A stretch of DNA of 64,000 nt from positions 2,170,001-2,234,000 of the forward strand of contig JAPFFF010000018.1 in assembly GCA_039105265.1 (NCBI GenBank), read 5' to 3'. Within the stretch, counting starts at the first letter, position 1. Each line of letters begins with the position of its first letter. The notes beneath the pieces were generated by a model. The model was given only the letters and a program-made list of their open reading frames with translations. It had not been told where the DNA came from and ran no database searches. Made by a program: the position numbers and the translations under genes. Below, in pieces: positions 30,101 to 39,491 of the stretch. Source of the stretch: Tritrichomonas musculus (Eukaryota > Parabasalia > Tritrichomonadida > Tritrichomonadidae).

Positions 30101-31216
30101 CTAATAAACTCGTTCATTTGAAAAGAAGAAAGAGTAGTATGACCAAATTGTCCATAAAAGACCAATACAAAAAATGATTCCGGCTGTTTTCAGAGAATCT
30201 TCTTTCTGAGAGAATATAGCATCAAAGAAGGAAGTAATAGTAGATGAAAAAGGGCTTGTTTCGGGATTGTCCAAAATATCATTTCCTTCAGATGATATTT
30301 CGATAAATTTAATATGCAAATGAGCTACATAATGGCCATCATTTTGTGGTCCTGAATATTCAGATTTAATTTTCGAAATTATATAACGATAATCAGAACT
30401 AGTTCCTCTTTTTTGAAAAAAGAAAGTCCAATAAGCATCAACAGAATCTGCATTTGGAGAATTGTAATTTACAGAATTATAAATAATATTTCCTTCAATT
30501 TGTGAATCATATAAAATATTAAAATGTGAAAGGTTAAAAAAAATATCCAAATTGTTCAAACTTGAATTATTCAGTTTTACAACTTGAAATTTAAAAATAT
30601 AATTTGAGTCTACACCAAATAATACAGGCATCTTAACATCGCCATTTGCATACAAACGAGTATCTTGCAGTGTATTTACAGGCTTTCCTCTTAAATAGCC
30701 ATTATCAGGGTCGGTATATTTTGATGCCCTGCTGGTTTGTTCATTTTCTGCTCTTGTACTCCGGCCAAGTGCTAGTTGATTATTCACAGTATTAAATGGT
30801 TCCAATCCCTCCATGAATTCTTCTAGTTCAATTCGAGTATTATCAATTATAACTGCATCTGTAAAATTTGTGAGTCCGAAATCACCAGGCGAGTATGACT
30901 TGATGAACTGATTTTGATTAATTTTTCCTTTATAATAATAACATGTTACCTGTTCACCATTTATTTCTGCTTTATAACTTGCAACAGAACCGGAATGAAA
31001 ATATTTGATTCTATGGTTTATGTCGCATGCAACTTCATTTTCTGTGAGCCTTTGAGGTAATGTAAAATCAAAAGAATCTTTTTCAATTTGCGTACAATAA
31101 GGATCACAAAAACAATAGGGAGTGCACTGTCCTGGATTAGTGGCACAATAGCATCCATTACCAAATTGACTTTCGTCAACAGAAAGAATAAAGTTGAAAA
31201 ATAATATAGTAATCAT
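30101..31216 (-). CDS. Tectonic-like ciliary transition-zone protein
   Basis: A 371-aa protein with a hydrophobic signal-like start (MITILFFNFILS). A compact Cys-rich module at residues 22-42 (GCYCATNPGQCTPYCFCDPYC) matches the Cys cluster at the start of the Tectonic domain. The family's GY-xx-GKP-h motif appears as GYLRGKPV (about 172-179). A single membrane anchor lies near the C-terminus (GIIFCIGLLWTIWSYYSFFF). Tectonics sit in the transition zone of cilia with MKS/B9 proteins and gate membrane entry. The middle holds beta-rich segments with several N-x-S/T sites. It is shorter than animal Tectonics (about 600 aa). The call rests on Cys pattern and layout, and a divergent surface glycoprotein is the alternative. 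Confidence 0.7.
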   Translation of the reverse strand: MITILFFNFILSVDESQFGNGCYCATNPGQCTPYCFCDPYCTQIEKDSFDFTLPQRLTENEVACDINHRIKYFHSGSVASYKAEINGEQVTCYYYKGKINQNQFIKSYSPGDFGLTNFTDAVIIDNTRIELEEFMEGLEPFNTVNNQLALGRSTRAENEQTSRASKYTDPDNGYLRGKPVNTLQDTRLYANGDVKMPVLFGVDSNYIFKFQVVKLNNSSLNNLDIFFNLSHFNILYDSQIEGNIIYNSVNYNSPNADSVDAYWTFFFQKRGTSSDYRYIISKIKSEYSGPQNDGHYVAHLHIKFIEISSEGNDILDNPETSPFSSTITSFFDAIFSQKEDSLKTAGIIFCIGLLWTIWSYYSFFFSNERVY

Positions 31217-31402
31217 TCAACTTAAAACAAATTTCTTTAATAAACGGAATTATATCATCGGAAATGTGATATGAAATTTTAAGTAAAAGAATTGTGTATA
31301 TATTTTTCTCCAATTAATTCATATTTAAAATGAATAAAGGTTAATATGTTGCATTATTATTTTTCCAAAAATTTGAATGTTGTAAAAACTGTCAAAAAAA
31401 TT

Positions 31403-31410
31403 TCATTCAT
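31403..31410 (+). promoter_or_regulatory. Initiator-like TCATTCAT
   Basis: It lies 8 nt before the ATG of the pseudokinase-Sel1 gene and fits the trichomonad TCA(C/T)T(A/T) initiator in sequence and distance. Confidence 0.45.
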
Positions 31411-31418
31411 AAATATTA

Positions 31419-33005
31419 ATGAAGAGAGGAGATATGATAGAAAAAACAGGACTTATCCTTGATAGGATGATCATGCAATCACCCGAACTTGCATCACCTA
31501 ATGCAACGAAATCAAGAAATGATACAACTTCCGAAACAATGAAGATAAAAACTAATGATGAATTCCGGACATATTTGAAACATGTGAATCTTTTATTATA
31601 TTTAAAATATCCCTCTGTAATCGAATTAACTCATTGGGATTTACTTATAGGCAACAAAGAAACTCTATTGAATGGCATTTTTCAAACAAAAAATTGCCAG
31701 CTTGGAAGCCTTTATGACATTATAACAGATTCAAAACAAGTATTATCATCAACTGATAAGACCATGATATTGTATGGTATTGCTAGAGCAATTTGCTATT
31801 TTCAATCAAAATTTGTTGTTCATAAACAACTTAATTCAAAAAATATATATATTGAATGCAAAGATAACATTAAATACCCAAGAATAAAAAATTTTCAAGA
31901 TTCAGAAATTTTTTATGATCCAACTTCAATTACTCTTGATATGTTTTCCAATGATCTTGAATCATTTTGTATATTATTAGTAGAAATCTTAGAAAAAAGT
32001 AATATTGAAGAAAAAGTTAACCTAATGAATCATTTGGACAAAATAGAAATCAATGAATCATCAAAAAGTGCACTTATAGAAATCATTCAGCACCAGAAAG
32101 ATCCAGTTACATGTATCAGAAAATTCGTGCATGACATTGAAGATAAGACATTTTGGCTTAAAAATACTGATCAAGAAATTTTTAATTCTTATAAAAACGA
32201 TTTAGATACATTTAAAGAAGCCAAATTGAATGATGATTCAACTGTTTTGGATATAATTGAGCAATATAAAAATCCAAATGAAGATACCAATTTGAAAGAC
32301 ATGGTGAAGAAACTATTTGATAAATCATTAAATGGAAATCACACAGCTGATTTTAATCTTGGAATTTGCTATTTGAAAGGAACTGGTGTTCCAGAAAATT
32401 TCGGAATTGGCTTTTATTACATTTCTAAAGCTGCGCAGAAGCTTCCATATGCACAAGCACTCAAAATAATACTTCAGAAAAACGCATCTGTTTTAGAATC
32501 TCAAGAAAATTCAAAAACATTATATCAAAAAGCTCAAATTTATGAATGTAAAAATAAATACGATGATGCCTTTTACTGGTACACTAAATCAATAGAGAAA
32601 GCCATTGAAGAAAACAAAACCTATACACCATCAATTGGAAGAATTGGTAGACTTTTAACCTATCAAAAAGATGTTAGTAGCAATGGCTTTGATGATAAGT
32701 TTGAAAGATTGGGTATAGATTATTTAAAAATTGGCTATGATAATGATGATCCATATGCAATTTTTGAATTATTTTGCTATTTTAAATACAAAAATATTGC
32801 TATTAATGGTAATCCTACTGGTGCTGTTTACGCTTCTCCAAGAATTGATAATGATCCAGCTTTTGAAGAATTTCGTATAAAACCAGGCTCAAATAAGGCA
32901 GCTCAGGGAAATAAAATTGTATATGACAAGAAATTAATTACTGGGCATTTATACGATAAAGCAATTTCTCTAGGATTAGTTGTCAATGAAATATCATATT
33001 ATTAA
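31419..33005 (+). CDS. Pseudokinase with Sel1-like repeats
   Basis: A 528-aa protein. Residues 50-240 follow a protein-kinase C-lobe: AICYFQSKFVVHKQLNSKNI occupies the catalytic-loop position, KNFQDS the DFG position, and LDMFSNDLESFCILLVEIL the usual DVYSFGILLWE helix. The catalytic Asp of HRD is Gln (HKQ), the DFG Asp is Asn with Gly replaced (NFQ), and no glycine-rich loop or VAIK lysine is visible, so phosphotransfer is not expected. After an acidic linker, Sel1/TPR-type repeats begin near residue 305 (LGICYLKGTGV, then AAQ), with further repeat-like helices to about 460. Kinase-like plus Sel1 proteins are a large trichomonad family, probably scaffolds. Confidence 0.82.
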   Translation: MKRGDMIEKTGLILDRMIMQSPELASPNATKSRNDTTSETMKIKTNDEFRTYLKHVNLLLYLKYPSVIELTHWDLLIGNKETLLNGIFQTKNCQLGSLYDIITDSKQVLSSTDKTMILYGIARAICYFQSKFVVHKQLNSKNIYIECKDNIKYPRIKNFQDSEIFYDPTSITLDMFSNDLESFCILLVEILEKSNIEEKVNLMNHLDKIEINESSKSALIEIIQHQKDPVTCIRKFVHDIEDKTFWLKNTDQEIFNSYKNDLDTFKEAKLNDDSTVLDIIEQYKNPNEDTNLKDMVKKLFDKSLNGNHTADFNLGICYLKGTGVPENFGIGFYYISKAAQKLPYAQALKIILQKNASVLESQENSKTLYQKAQIYECKNKYDDAFYWYTKSIEKAIEENKTYTPSIGRIGRLLTYQKDVSSNGFDDKFERLGIDYLKIGYDNDDPYAIFELFCYFKYKNIAINGNPTGAVYASPRIDNDPAFEEFRIKPGSNKAAQGNKIVYDKKLITGHLYDKAISLGLVVNEISYY

Positions 33006-33446
33006 ATACATTAATGTAATTTTATGTATTTTTAAAAGTTAAAATTACCATGCACTATGTCACATTTGTTAAAAAGGCTTTTTTTTTTTATAGGATTGCA
33101 GGATATTAATAAATTTTTGTTTGTTGAAGTAAAATGACTTACAACAATTCAACAAATGATCGTTTCTAATCAAAAAAGTTAAGTGATATTATTCGAAAGT
33201 AAATACAAATACATCATTTTTTTTAAAAAATGAAAAGAGAATTATTTATTTCTATATAAAATCAATTATATTTGATAATCAATTTTTTGCAAAAAGTGAA
33301 AAAACTATGAATCAATAAGATATATAAAAAGTTATGTGATTTTGATTCTAAGAAAAATTTTCAAAAAGTTATGCGATATTCAATGCAAAGAAAAACGATA
33401 TAAATTTTGAATGAGTTGAAAAAGTCATATCATTTTTGGTCAAGTA
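33006..33446. other. Intergenic spacer
   Basis: 441 bp, AT-rich. AAAAAGTTATGTGAT and AAAAAGTTATGCGAT recur near 33328 and 33364, just upstream of the carbamoyltransferase gene. Repeated AAAAGTTA-like words may be regulatory, but this is unproven. Confidence 0.35.
33430..33437 (+). promoter_or_regulatory. Initiator-like TCATTTTT
   Basis: It lies 9 nt before the carbamoyltransferase ATG, giving the very short leader typical of trichomonad mRNAs if it is used. Confidence 0.5.
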
Positions 33447-34400
33447 ATGTCTGTTCCTTGCCGCCACATCCTTACAGCAACCTCCATGACTGCCGAGGAG
33501 TTCAAGAAAACTCTTGAACTTGGTTTCGATATCAAGAAAAACCCACAAAAGTACTCTGATGTACTTCGTCAAAAAACCCTCTTAATGCTTTTCGAAAAGC
33601 CATCACTTCGTACACGTGTTTCCTTTGAAACTGGTATGACTTTACTCGGTGGTCATGCTATCATGTACAGCATTGCTGACTCACCTCTTGGAAAGAAAGA
33701 AACAATTGCCGATACAGCTCACGTTCTTGAACGTATGGTTAATGTTGTTATGGCTCGTTTGAACTCACGTCATGACATCCGTGAATTTGCAGCAAACTCA
33801 AAGATCCCAATTATCAATGCTCTTGATGATTATGCTCATCCAACTCAAATGCTTGCTGATTTCATGGCAATCATTGAACATCGTGGAAAATTGGAAGGAA
33901 CAATACTTTCATACTTCGGTGATGTTGCAAACAATGTTACTTATGATTTAATGCGCGTTTGCGCAATGTTTGGACTTGACTGCCGTGTTTGCGGTCCAGA
34001 AGGTACACATTATGCAATTGAAAAAGAAGTTATTGATGAGTGCAATGCTATTAACGCTAAGACAGGCGGCAAACTTCTCATTACCCATGATGTTAATGCT
34101 GCTGCCAAAGATGCCAACGTTATCTATACTGATACTATTCTTTCATATCATATTCCAAAGAATGAACTTGAAGTTCGTCGTCGTGTATTCAAGCCATTCC
34201 AAGTTAATCAGGAATTAATGGCCAAATGTGCAAAGGATGCAATCTTCATGCATTGCCTTCCAGCAACACGTGGCGATGAAGTTACAGCTGAAGTTATTGA
34301 TGGCCCACAAAGCATCATTTTCGACGAAGCTGAAAACAGACTTTGGGGAGAAATGGCACTTCTTGTTCATCTTATCAAAGGCTTTGACTTCAAGATTTAA
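33447..34400 (+). CDS. Ornithine carbamoyltransferase-like enzyme
   Basis: 317 aa, full family length. The carbamoyl-phosphate site is intact: FEKPSLRTRVSFE (SLRTR at 53-57, where most OTCs have STRTR), DDYAHPTQ (HPTQ at 131-134) and HCLPA (269-273). In the trichomonad arginine dihydrolase pathway, OTC runs catabolically, splitting citrulline to ornithine and carbamoyl phosphate, which carbamate kinase uses to make ATP. One difference stands out: the ornithine-side loop, DVWxSMG in classical OTC, reads DTILSYHI (229-236), so the amino substrate could differ. Codon use is the most biased in this window, suggesting high expression. There is no organelle targeting sequence. The stop is TAA within TAAAG. 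Confidence 0.88.
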   Translation: MSVPCRHILTATSMTAEEFKKTLELGFDIKKNPQKYSDVLRQKTLLMLFEKPSLRTRVSFETGMTLLGGHAIMYSIADSPLGKKETIADTAHVLERMVNVVMARLNSRHDIREFAANSKIPIINALDDYAHPTQMLADFMAIIEHRGKLEGTILSYFGDVANNVTYDLMRVCAMFGLDCRVCGPEGTHYAIEKEVIDECNAINAKTGGKLLITHDVNAAAKDANVIYTDTILSYHIPKNELEVRRRVFKPFQVNQELMAKCAKDAIFMHCLPATRGDEVTAEVIDGPQSIIFDEAENRLWGEMALLVHLIKGFDFKI

Positions 34401-34520
34401 AGTAAAATACATTTTATTTTTAATGAAATCTCAATTTTCTTTTTATTCTCAAAGATTTTAAAGCTCGTTATTATTTTTCTCAAAAAAAAAGTTTTTTTTT
34501 TTAATCGTTTAAACTACATA

Positions 34521-36296
34521 ATGAGTTCATTACCACAATTTCAATGCATTTATTGCTCTAGTGAAGAGCCAGATCATCCATTTGAATATCTTTTTCGAAC
34601 AGACATTGTTTCTGGCTGGGTTTCAGGACCAAATCCGCAATATCCAATTGAATCAGTAATTGATCTCAAAGGAAAATTCATTCTTACAGGCCTTGAAATA
34701 GCAAGTCATCAATATTTAATTCCAAGACGCGTTGATTTATATGGTACGAGAAGTGAAATTCTTGATCAAAATTGCGTTTGGGAGTCAATCGGTTTTTTCA
34801 CATTCAATTCAAATCAGCGTAGCCAATGGCAAGCAAGAGAGCTCAAGCGAATCAAAATTGATAGTTGCAAGTACAGATATCTTCGAATAGCTTTTCAAGA
34901 TTGTCACCAAGCGCCATTAAACTACTACTCGCAAGTTTCTATAATATCTCTAGAGATTCAAGGCCGCCTTGATTTAAAACCAAGAATGACATCACTGGAA
35001 GATATGATTGCTGACATTACATCTGCCAAACAAGCAGCAGTAGATGAAGAGAATTATGGAGCGGCCGCAGACTACAAAGAACAATTAGATAATATTTCAG
35101 AACATCATGACGAAATTGCTGATCTTTTCAAGCAGAAAGATGAAGCGTTACAGAATGAACAATATTTAGTAGTAGATTCTATCATCAATCGAATACTAGC
35201 TATTATCACACCATCACTATTAAAAGAATCAGAAATTCAAAATCCAGAACCAATTCCATCACCAACACCAGAACCCATTGAAAATGACTCAGAACCACCG
35301 GCCCATGATCCAAGTTCCTTCTTTTTAACAGAATTCAAAGATGATACCAAAGTCATTCTTCCAACTGAAGGATCTCAAGAATTGGTCACCTTAGATGATC
35401 TTCCAGTAACTCAACCACAAGAGCCATCATCTCCACCACCCGAACCACCAAAAAAGAAGCAACCCAAGAAAGGGATAATGATCCAAGAAAATGTTCCGAC
35501 CACAAAAGTACCTCAAAGGCATCAAGTTCCTAACTTTTCGAAAGACCCACCCAAGCAAGATGATCCAGATCCACTTTCTGATGAGAACCGAGCCATAGCA
35601 GAGCCGTTAATTCAACTTTTCGGAGAATCCGTTATTTCAATTGCTTTTTCAAACGGCTGGTCATGTAAAGTAAACGGCTTCCAAAAATTATGTGAGCTAA
35701 TAAACGGTCTCAAAACTGACAAAGAAAAAATTTCTGCTTTTAAATCAATGATGCCACTCATTAGGTCCCGCTTTTCTGACGGTTTAAAAGCGGTTTATTG
35801 CAGCGCAGTCGAAAACACGATGAATTTGGTCGATTCAATTGAATTGCCGAGCGCCGAATTCGGAAATTTCATTCACCAAGTCATGCCGATGGTCATTCAA
35901 AAGTTGGGCGATTCAAATCAAAGAATAAACGAAACTGCTCATAATTTCGCCTTATGGTCAATTGAAAAGGACAAATTCGCTTTCCAGGAAGTAGTGCAGT
36001 ACGCACTGAAGGCACCCGCACAGAACCAGTACCATCTGTGGATGGCAAAGTTGAAGCTCGTCAAGAAATTAATCGAAAGATACGGAATCGATCAGGATGG
36101 AAAAATTCCGTCTCCTGACGTGATGAAGCTTGTCGTCCCCTGCCTCGAGTCGAGGAAGGGAGAGATCAGGCAGCAGGCTTTCGATATACTCGTCAAAATC
36201 CATCCAGTCCTTGGAAATAAAATGGATAAATACATGAGAAACGTGCCGAGACTCGTGATGGACGAGTTCCAGAAAAAAATTCAAACGAAAAAATAA
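34521..36296 (+). CDS. CEP104-like ciliary-tip protein
   Basis: A 591-aa protein. The N-terminal 155 residues match the CEP104 jelly-roll: SGWVSGPNPQYPIESVIDL, LTGLEIASHQYLIP, RRVDLY, ESIGFFTFNSN, ARELKRIKID and LRIAFQDCHQ, with the Gln/Asn at the usual turns. A helical region with paired UVR-like hairpins (ENYGAAADYKEQLDNI, then EQYLVVDSI) follows to about 230. Next is a Pro/Glu-rich linker, then a TOG-type HEAT-repeat domain (about 350-585). CEP104 tracks plus ends and sits at flagellar tips, where its TOG domain binds tubulin. The zinc-finger array of the human protein is absent, so this is a shorter version. The last 330 bp are noticeably GC-richer than the rest. Confidence 0.87.
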   Translation: MSSLPQFQCIYCSSEEPDHPFEYLFRTDIVSGWVSGPNPQYPIESVIDLKGKFILTGLEIASHQYLIPRRVDLYGTRSEILDQNCVWESIGFFTFNSNQRSQWQARELKRIKIDSCKYRYLRIAFQDCHQAPLNYYSQVSIISLEIQGRLDLKPRMTSLEDMIADITSAKQAAVDEENYGAAADYKEQLDNISEHHDEIADLFKQKDEALQNEQYLVVDSIINRILAIITPSLLKESEIQNPEPIPSPTPEPIENDSEPPAHDPSSFFLTEFKDDTKVILPTEGSQELVTLDDLPVTQPQEPSSPPPEPPKKKQPKKGIMIQENVPTTKVPQRHQVPNFSKDPPKQDDPDPLSDENRAIAEPLIQLFGESVISIAFSNGWSCKVNGFQKLCELINGLKTDKEKISAFKSMMPLIRSRFSDGLKAVYCSAVENTMNLVDSIELPSAEFGNFIHQVMPMVIQKLGDSNQRINETAHNFALWSIEKDKFAFQEVVQYALKAPAQNQYHLWMAKLKLVKKLIERYGIDQDGKIPSPDVMKLVVPCLESRKGEIRQQAFDILVKIHPVLGNKMDKYMRNVPRLVMDEFQKKIQTKK

Positions 36297-36511
36297 ATTT
36301 TGTATAATCAGATGAGAAAATGGCTGTTTAATAAAAATAGAGTGTGTTTTAATACTTTTTGATTTTCATTTTTTTATAATCATTTTCAACAGTTTTTTTT
36401 TTTTTTTTTTTCAATTCACCGAATCATTAACCTAATTCAACTTTTTATGAAGAATTTTTGAGTGAATAAAAAAAAAGTTATTACGGGAAATTCGTAAATC
36501 TCTGAATTGCT

Positions 36512-36546
36512 TTCACTTTTTGAGTTTTTCTCCCTCAAAAAGTGAA
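36512..36546. repeat. Perfect 13-bp hairpin found only in unit 1
   Basis: TTCACTTTTTGAG and CTCAAAAAGTGAA are separated by 9 nt. The other six units have an unrelated short sequence here. It lies between the convergent CEP104-like and M1 ends. Confidence 0.6.
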
Positions 36547-36824
36547 CCATTCAAGAGATTTTTTTTTTTTTTTTTTTTTGTGAAATTTCAATGAATCCTT
36601 AAATCATTTGAAATAACTTTTTAATTGGTGTTTATTTGTTTGCTGAATCATTTTTGTCATTACAGATTATGATTCAATCTTCTTCTAATATAATTTCAAT
36701 GTTTTCAAAATGTAGAATTTGAAAAAAATTTTCAAATTCATTTTCATATATTTTTTTTTTTTTTTAATCAACAATGAAAAGAAAAATAAGAAAGAATTAT
36801 TAGTTCGCTTTTATTGAATAGATT

Positions 36825-37124
36825 TTAATACATGTAATTCTGTTTTAAGTTTTTACTGTTGTATGATTTCTTTTTGTTTTCTTGTCGGTTTTTCTTTTCA
36901 AAGTGTTGATTATATTTTTCTTGAATTTTTTCCATTTCATATTCTTCTTCATTCTCTTCATCATCAAAATTATTTTCTGTATCATAGTCATCATAATCTT
37001 CATAATCATCATAGTAATCATAATAATCATCATTTTCTCTGTTTTCCATTTTGGATACTTCTTTTTTATTTATTTGTGTAGATTGTTCTTGATTCATTCT
37101 TCTATCAATCTTATTATCTATCAT
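36825..37124 (-). CDS. M1: acidic Asp/Tyr-repeat protein, array copy 1
   Basis: Not recognised. The 99-aa protein has three parts: a polar/basic start (MIDNKIDRRMNQEQSTQINK), a strongly acidic middle of alternating Asp, Tyr and Glu (about residues 31-62, including DYYDYYDDYEDYDDYD), and a Lys/Asn/Gln-rich basic end (about 66-99). No signal peptide or membrane segment is visible. On the opposite strand the same stretch reads as His/Ile-rich frames, which are shadows. The minus-strand frame is preferred because its ATG sits 7 nt after a TCATTTTT initiator-like site and its stop overlaps TAAA. This copy has Lys66. Translation is plausible but not proven. Confidence 0.6.
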   Translation of the reverse strand: MIDNKIDRRMNQEQSTQINKKEVSKMENRENDDYYDYYDDYEDYDDYDTENNFDDEENEEEYEMEKIQEKYNQHFEKKNRQENKKKSYNSKNLKQNYMY

Positions 37125-37143
37125 TTAAAATAAAAATGAAATG

Positions 37144-37186
<43 letters not shown>

Positions 37187-37547
37187 TATTGAAGCAATAT
37201 GAAAATTTCTGTCATCAAAAATTTTTGACTATAACAAAATGACACTCACAAATGAATAAAGATAAAAAATAATAGAAAGCATTTGTAAAATATTATTTAT
37301 GAACTCCAATAATCATAAATTATTCATCAAAATGTTATTTTTTTTTAATGTTAATTATACTTTTTTGAAAAAATTCATTAAAAATTTTTTATTTGAAAAA
37401 AATTTTGTGATGTTTCATTGAATTTATTCTCTGAAATATAAAAATTTTGATAGTGGTCCCTCAAAGTCAAAATTTTTAAATAGGATATTTGAAAAGGTTT
37501 TAAAAATTAAAAAAATTAAAAAAATTAATTTGAAATCATTTTTTATA
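37125..37547. promoter_or_regulatory. Divergent promoter region between M1 and P1
   Basis: 423 bp shared by the two genes. On the minus strand TCATTTTT (37132-37139) lies 7 nt before the M1 ATG. On the plus strand TCATTTTT (37536-37543) lies 4 nt before the P1 ATG. In between are a T tract of about 35 nt (longest of the uninterrupted units) and the block GTGGTCCCTCAAAGTCAAAA (37454-37473), which is identical in the other intact units. Confidence 0.55.
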
Positions 37548-38060
37548 ATGATAAATAAGTCACGCTGCCCATCTAAATGGAATAATATTTTAGTAACAGA
37601 TGACAGTGGCTCAGTGATTGAACTTTTTGGAGTCGATGAACTCGGTAAGCTAAAGACAAAGTTAAAAACTCAACAACGAAGGAAAATTCATGAAAGAGTA
37701 GGAACGAAGAGAACGAAAGATCATCAAAAAACATCAATACCAAAAGTCAATGACGAATCAGAAACTACTGGCACGAATCAAGCTAGTGTTAAAAGTCATC
37801 CTTTTGATCTGGGTGGTTTTCATGATCCGGTTTATCCAATGTTTGACATCTTTCAAGAATTTCCAGAAGCAATAAGTGAAATAAATGATGTGAATGAGAT
37901 AGATAACACAGATGACTTATATCCAGTGAGTGAAATAACTGAGGTTAACTTTTTCAAAGAAATAACAGAATATAATGAAACAAATGAATTAATGTTTTTT
38001 AATGAAGAATATAATATGCTTGAGAATAATTTTGGTGATTCAACTTTCATAGATTTTTAA
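37548..38060 (+). CDS. P1: basic-to-acidic 170-aa protein, array copy 1
   Basis: Not recognised. 170 aa from the ATG at 37548; the six codons before it contain only a TTG start. The N-terminal part is basic (LGKLKTKLKTQQRRKIHERV, about 32-51, then GTKRTKDHQK). The middle is Ser/Thr-rich, with a Phe/Pro-rich patch (HPFDLGGFHDPVYPMFDIF, 84-102). The C-terminal 70 residues are acidic and rich in Glu, Asn, Phe and Ile. A basic block plus acidic-hydrophobic tail resembles a small transcriptional regulator, but no known DNA-binding fold is visible. This copy carries Trp11, Thr37, Val133 and, uniquely, Gly163. The stop overlaps TAAA. Confidence 0.65.
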   Translation: MINKSRCPSKWNNILVTDDSGSVIELFGVDELGKLKTKLKTQQRRKIHERVGTKRTKDHQKTSIPKVNDESETTGTNQASVKSHPFDLGGFHDPVYPMFDIFQEFPEAISEINDVNEIDNTDDLYPVSEITEVNFFKEITEYNETNELMFFNEEYNMLENNFGDSTFIDF

Positions 38061-38074
38061 ATTATATCTTCCAT

Positions 38075-38095
38075 ATATATATATATATATATAAA
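38075..38095. repeat. AT microsatellite after P1
   Basis: A TA-dinucleotide run just after the P1 stop. Matching positions are longest in units 3 and 4 (about 41976-42015 and 43956-43992) and replaced by A-rich sequence in units 5 and 7, so it marks unit relationships. Confidence 0.7.
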
Positions 38096-38800
38096 GAATG
38101 AAAATTAACCTCTTCATTTAGTATTAATAATTAAAAAATACTTCTTTTCCACTTTTGGGTATTTATTTTTGTATTTATATTTACTTATAATATAATAATA
38201 CTATACTTAAATCTCTAAATTTAAAGGAAAATAATTTTTAACAGACATAAAAATGATAAAACTATAATTTTCATTATTTATGATATGTTTTTTAGAGCAA
38301 ATGCATCAAAATTTTGAAGTAAAAAATTGATTGAAAATTTAATAAACACAAACTTTTTGAATAAATACATCATGTTTCTTTTTCAATTAATTTTTTTTTT
38401 TTTCTTCAAATTCCTAAATTTCTCAAAACTCAATATATTATTTTAGGAAAAAACTTTTTTAATACTTTGTGATTTTCATTTTTTATAATCATTTTAAACA
38501 GTTTGGCTTTATTTTTTTTTGAATTCACCTTTCAATTAGCCAAAAACAACTTTTTGTGAAGAATTTTTGAGTAAATTGTGTTACGATGGAATAAAAAGAA
38601 TTTTTTTTTTCTTTGTGCAATTTCAATGAATGCTTAAATCATTTGAAATAACTTTTTAATTGTTGCTTATTCGTTTACTGAATCATCCTTGTCATTACAT
38701 TTTCATTTTCATTGAATTTGTTTTTTTTTTTTTTTTTTTTAATTTAAAAATGAAAAGAAAAATAAGAAAGAATTATTAGTTCGCTTTTATTGAATAGATT

Positions 38801-39100
38801 TTAATACATGTAATTCTGTTTTAAGTTTTTACTGTTGTATGATTTCTTTTTGTTTTCTTGTCGGTTTTTCTTTTCAAAGTGTTGATTATATTTTTCTTGA
38901 ATTTTTTCCATTTCATATTCTTCTTCATTCTCTTCATCATCAAAATTATTTTCTGTATCATAGTCATCATAATCTTCATAATCATCATAGTAATCATAAT
39001 AATCATCATTTTCTCTGTTTTCCATTTTGGATACTTCTTTTTTATTTATTTGTGTAGATTGTTCTTGATTCATTCTTCTATCAATCTTATTATCTATCAT
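38801..39100 (-). CDS. M2: acidic Asp/Tyr-repeat protein, array copy 2
   Basis: Protein identical to M1, including Lys66 and the same Asp/Tyr repeat. The T tract in its promoter is much shorter (about 15 nt). Confidence 0.6.
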   Translation of the reverse strand: MIDNKIDRRMNQEQSTQINKKEVSKMENRENDDYYDYYDDYEDYDDYDTENNFDDEENEEEYEMEKIQEKYNQHFEKKNRQENKKKSYNSKNLKQNYMY

Positions 39101-39491
39101 TTAAAATAAAAATGAAATGATATTTTTTTTTTTTTTAAGTATTGAAGCAATATGAAAATTTCTGTCATCAAAAATTTTTGACTATAAAAAAATGACACTC
39201 ACAAATGAATAAAGATAAAAAATAATAGAAAGCATTTGTAAAATATTATTTATGAACTCCAATAATCATAAATTATTCATCAAAATGTTATTTTTTTTTA
39301 ATGTTAATTATACTTTTTTGAAAAAATTCATTAAAAATTTTTTATTTGAAAAAAATTTTGTGATGTTTCATTGAATTTATTCTCTGAAATATAAAAATTT
39401 TGATAGTGGTCCCTCAAAGTCAAAATTTTTAAATAGGATATTTGAAAAGGTTTTAAAAATTAAAAAAATTAATTTGAAATCATTTTTTATA

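Noticed and set aside
36863-37133. Plus-strand His- or Ile-rich open frames over each M gene
   Set aside because: They are the complement of the Asp/Tyr codon repeat, give implausible low-complexity proteins and lack an initiator-like site before the start.
37530-37547. Six extra N-terminal codons on the P proteins
   Set aside because: That start is TTG inside the promoter segment. The ATG at 37548 (and its equivalents) sits next to TCATTTTT.
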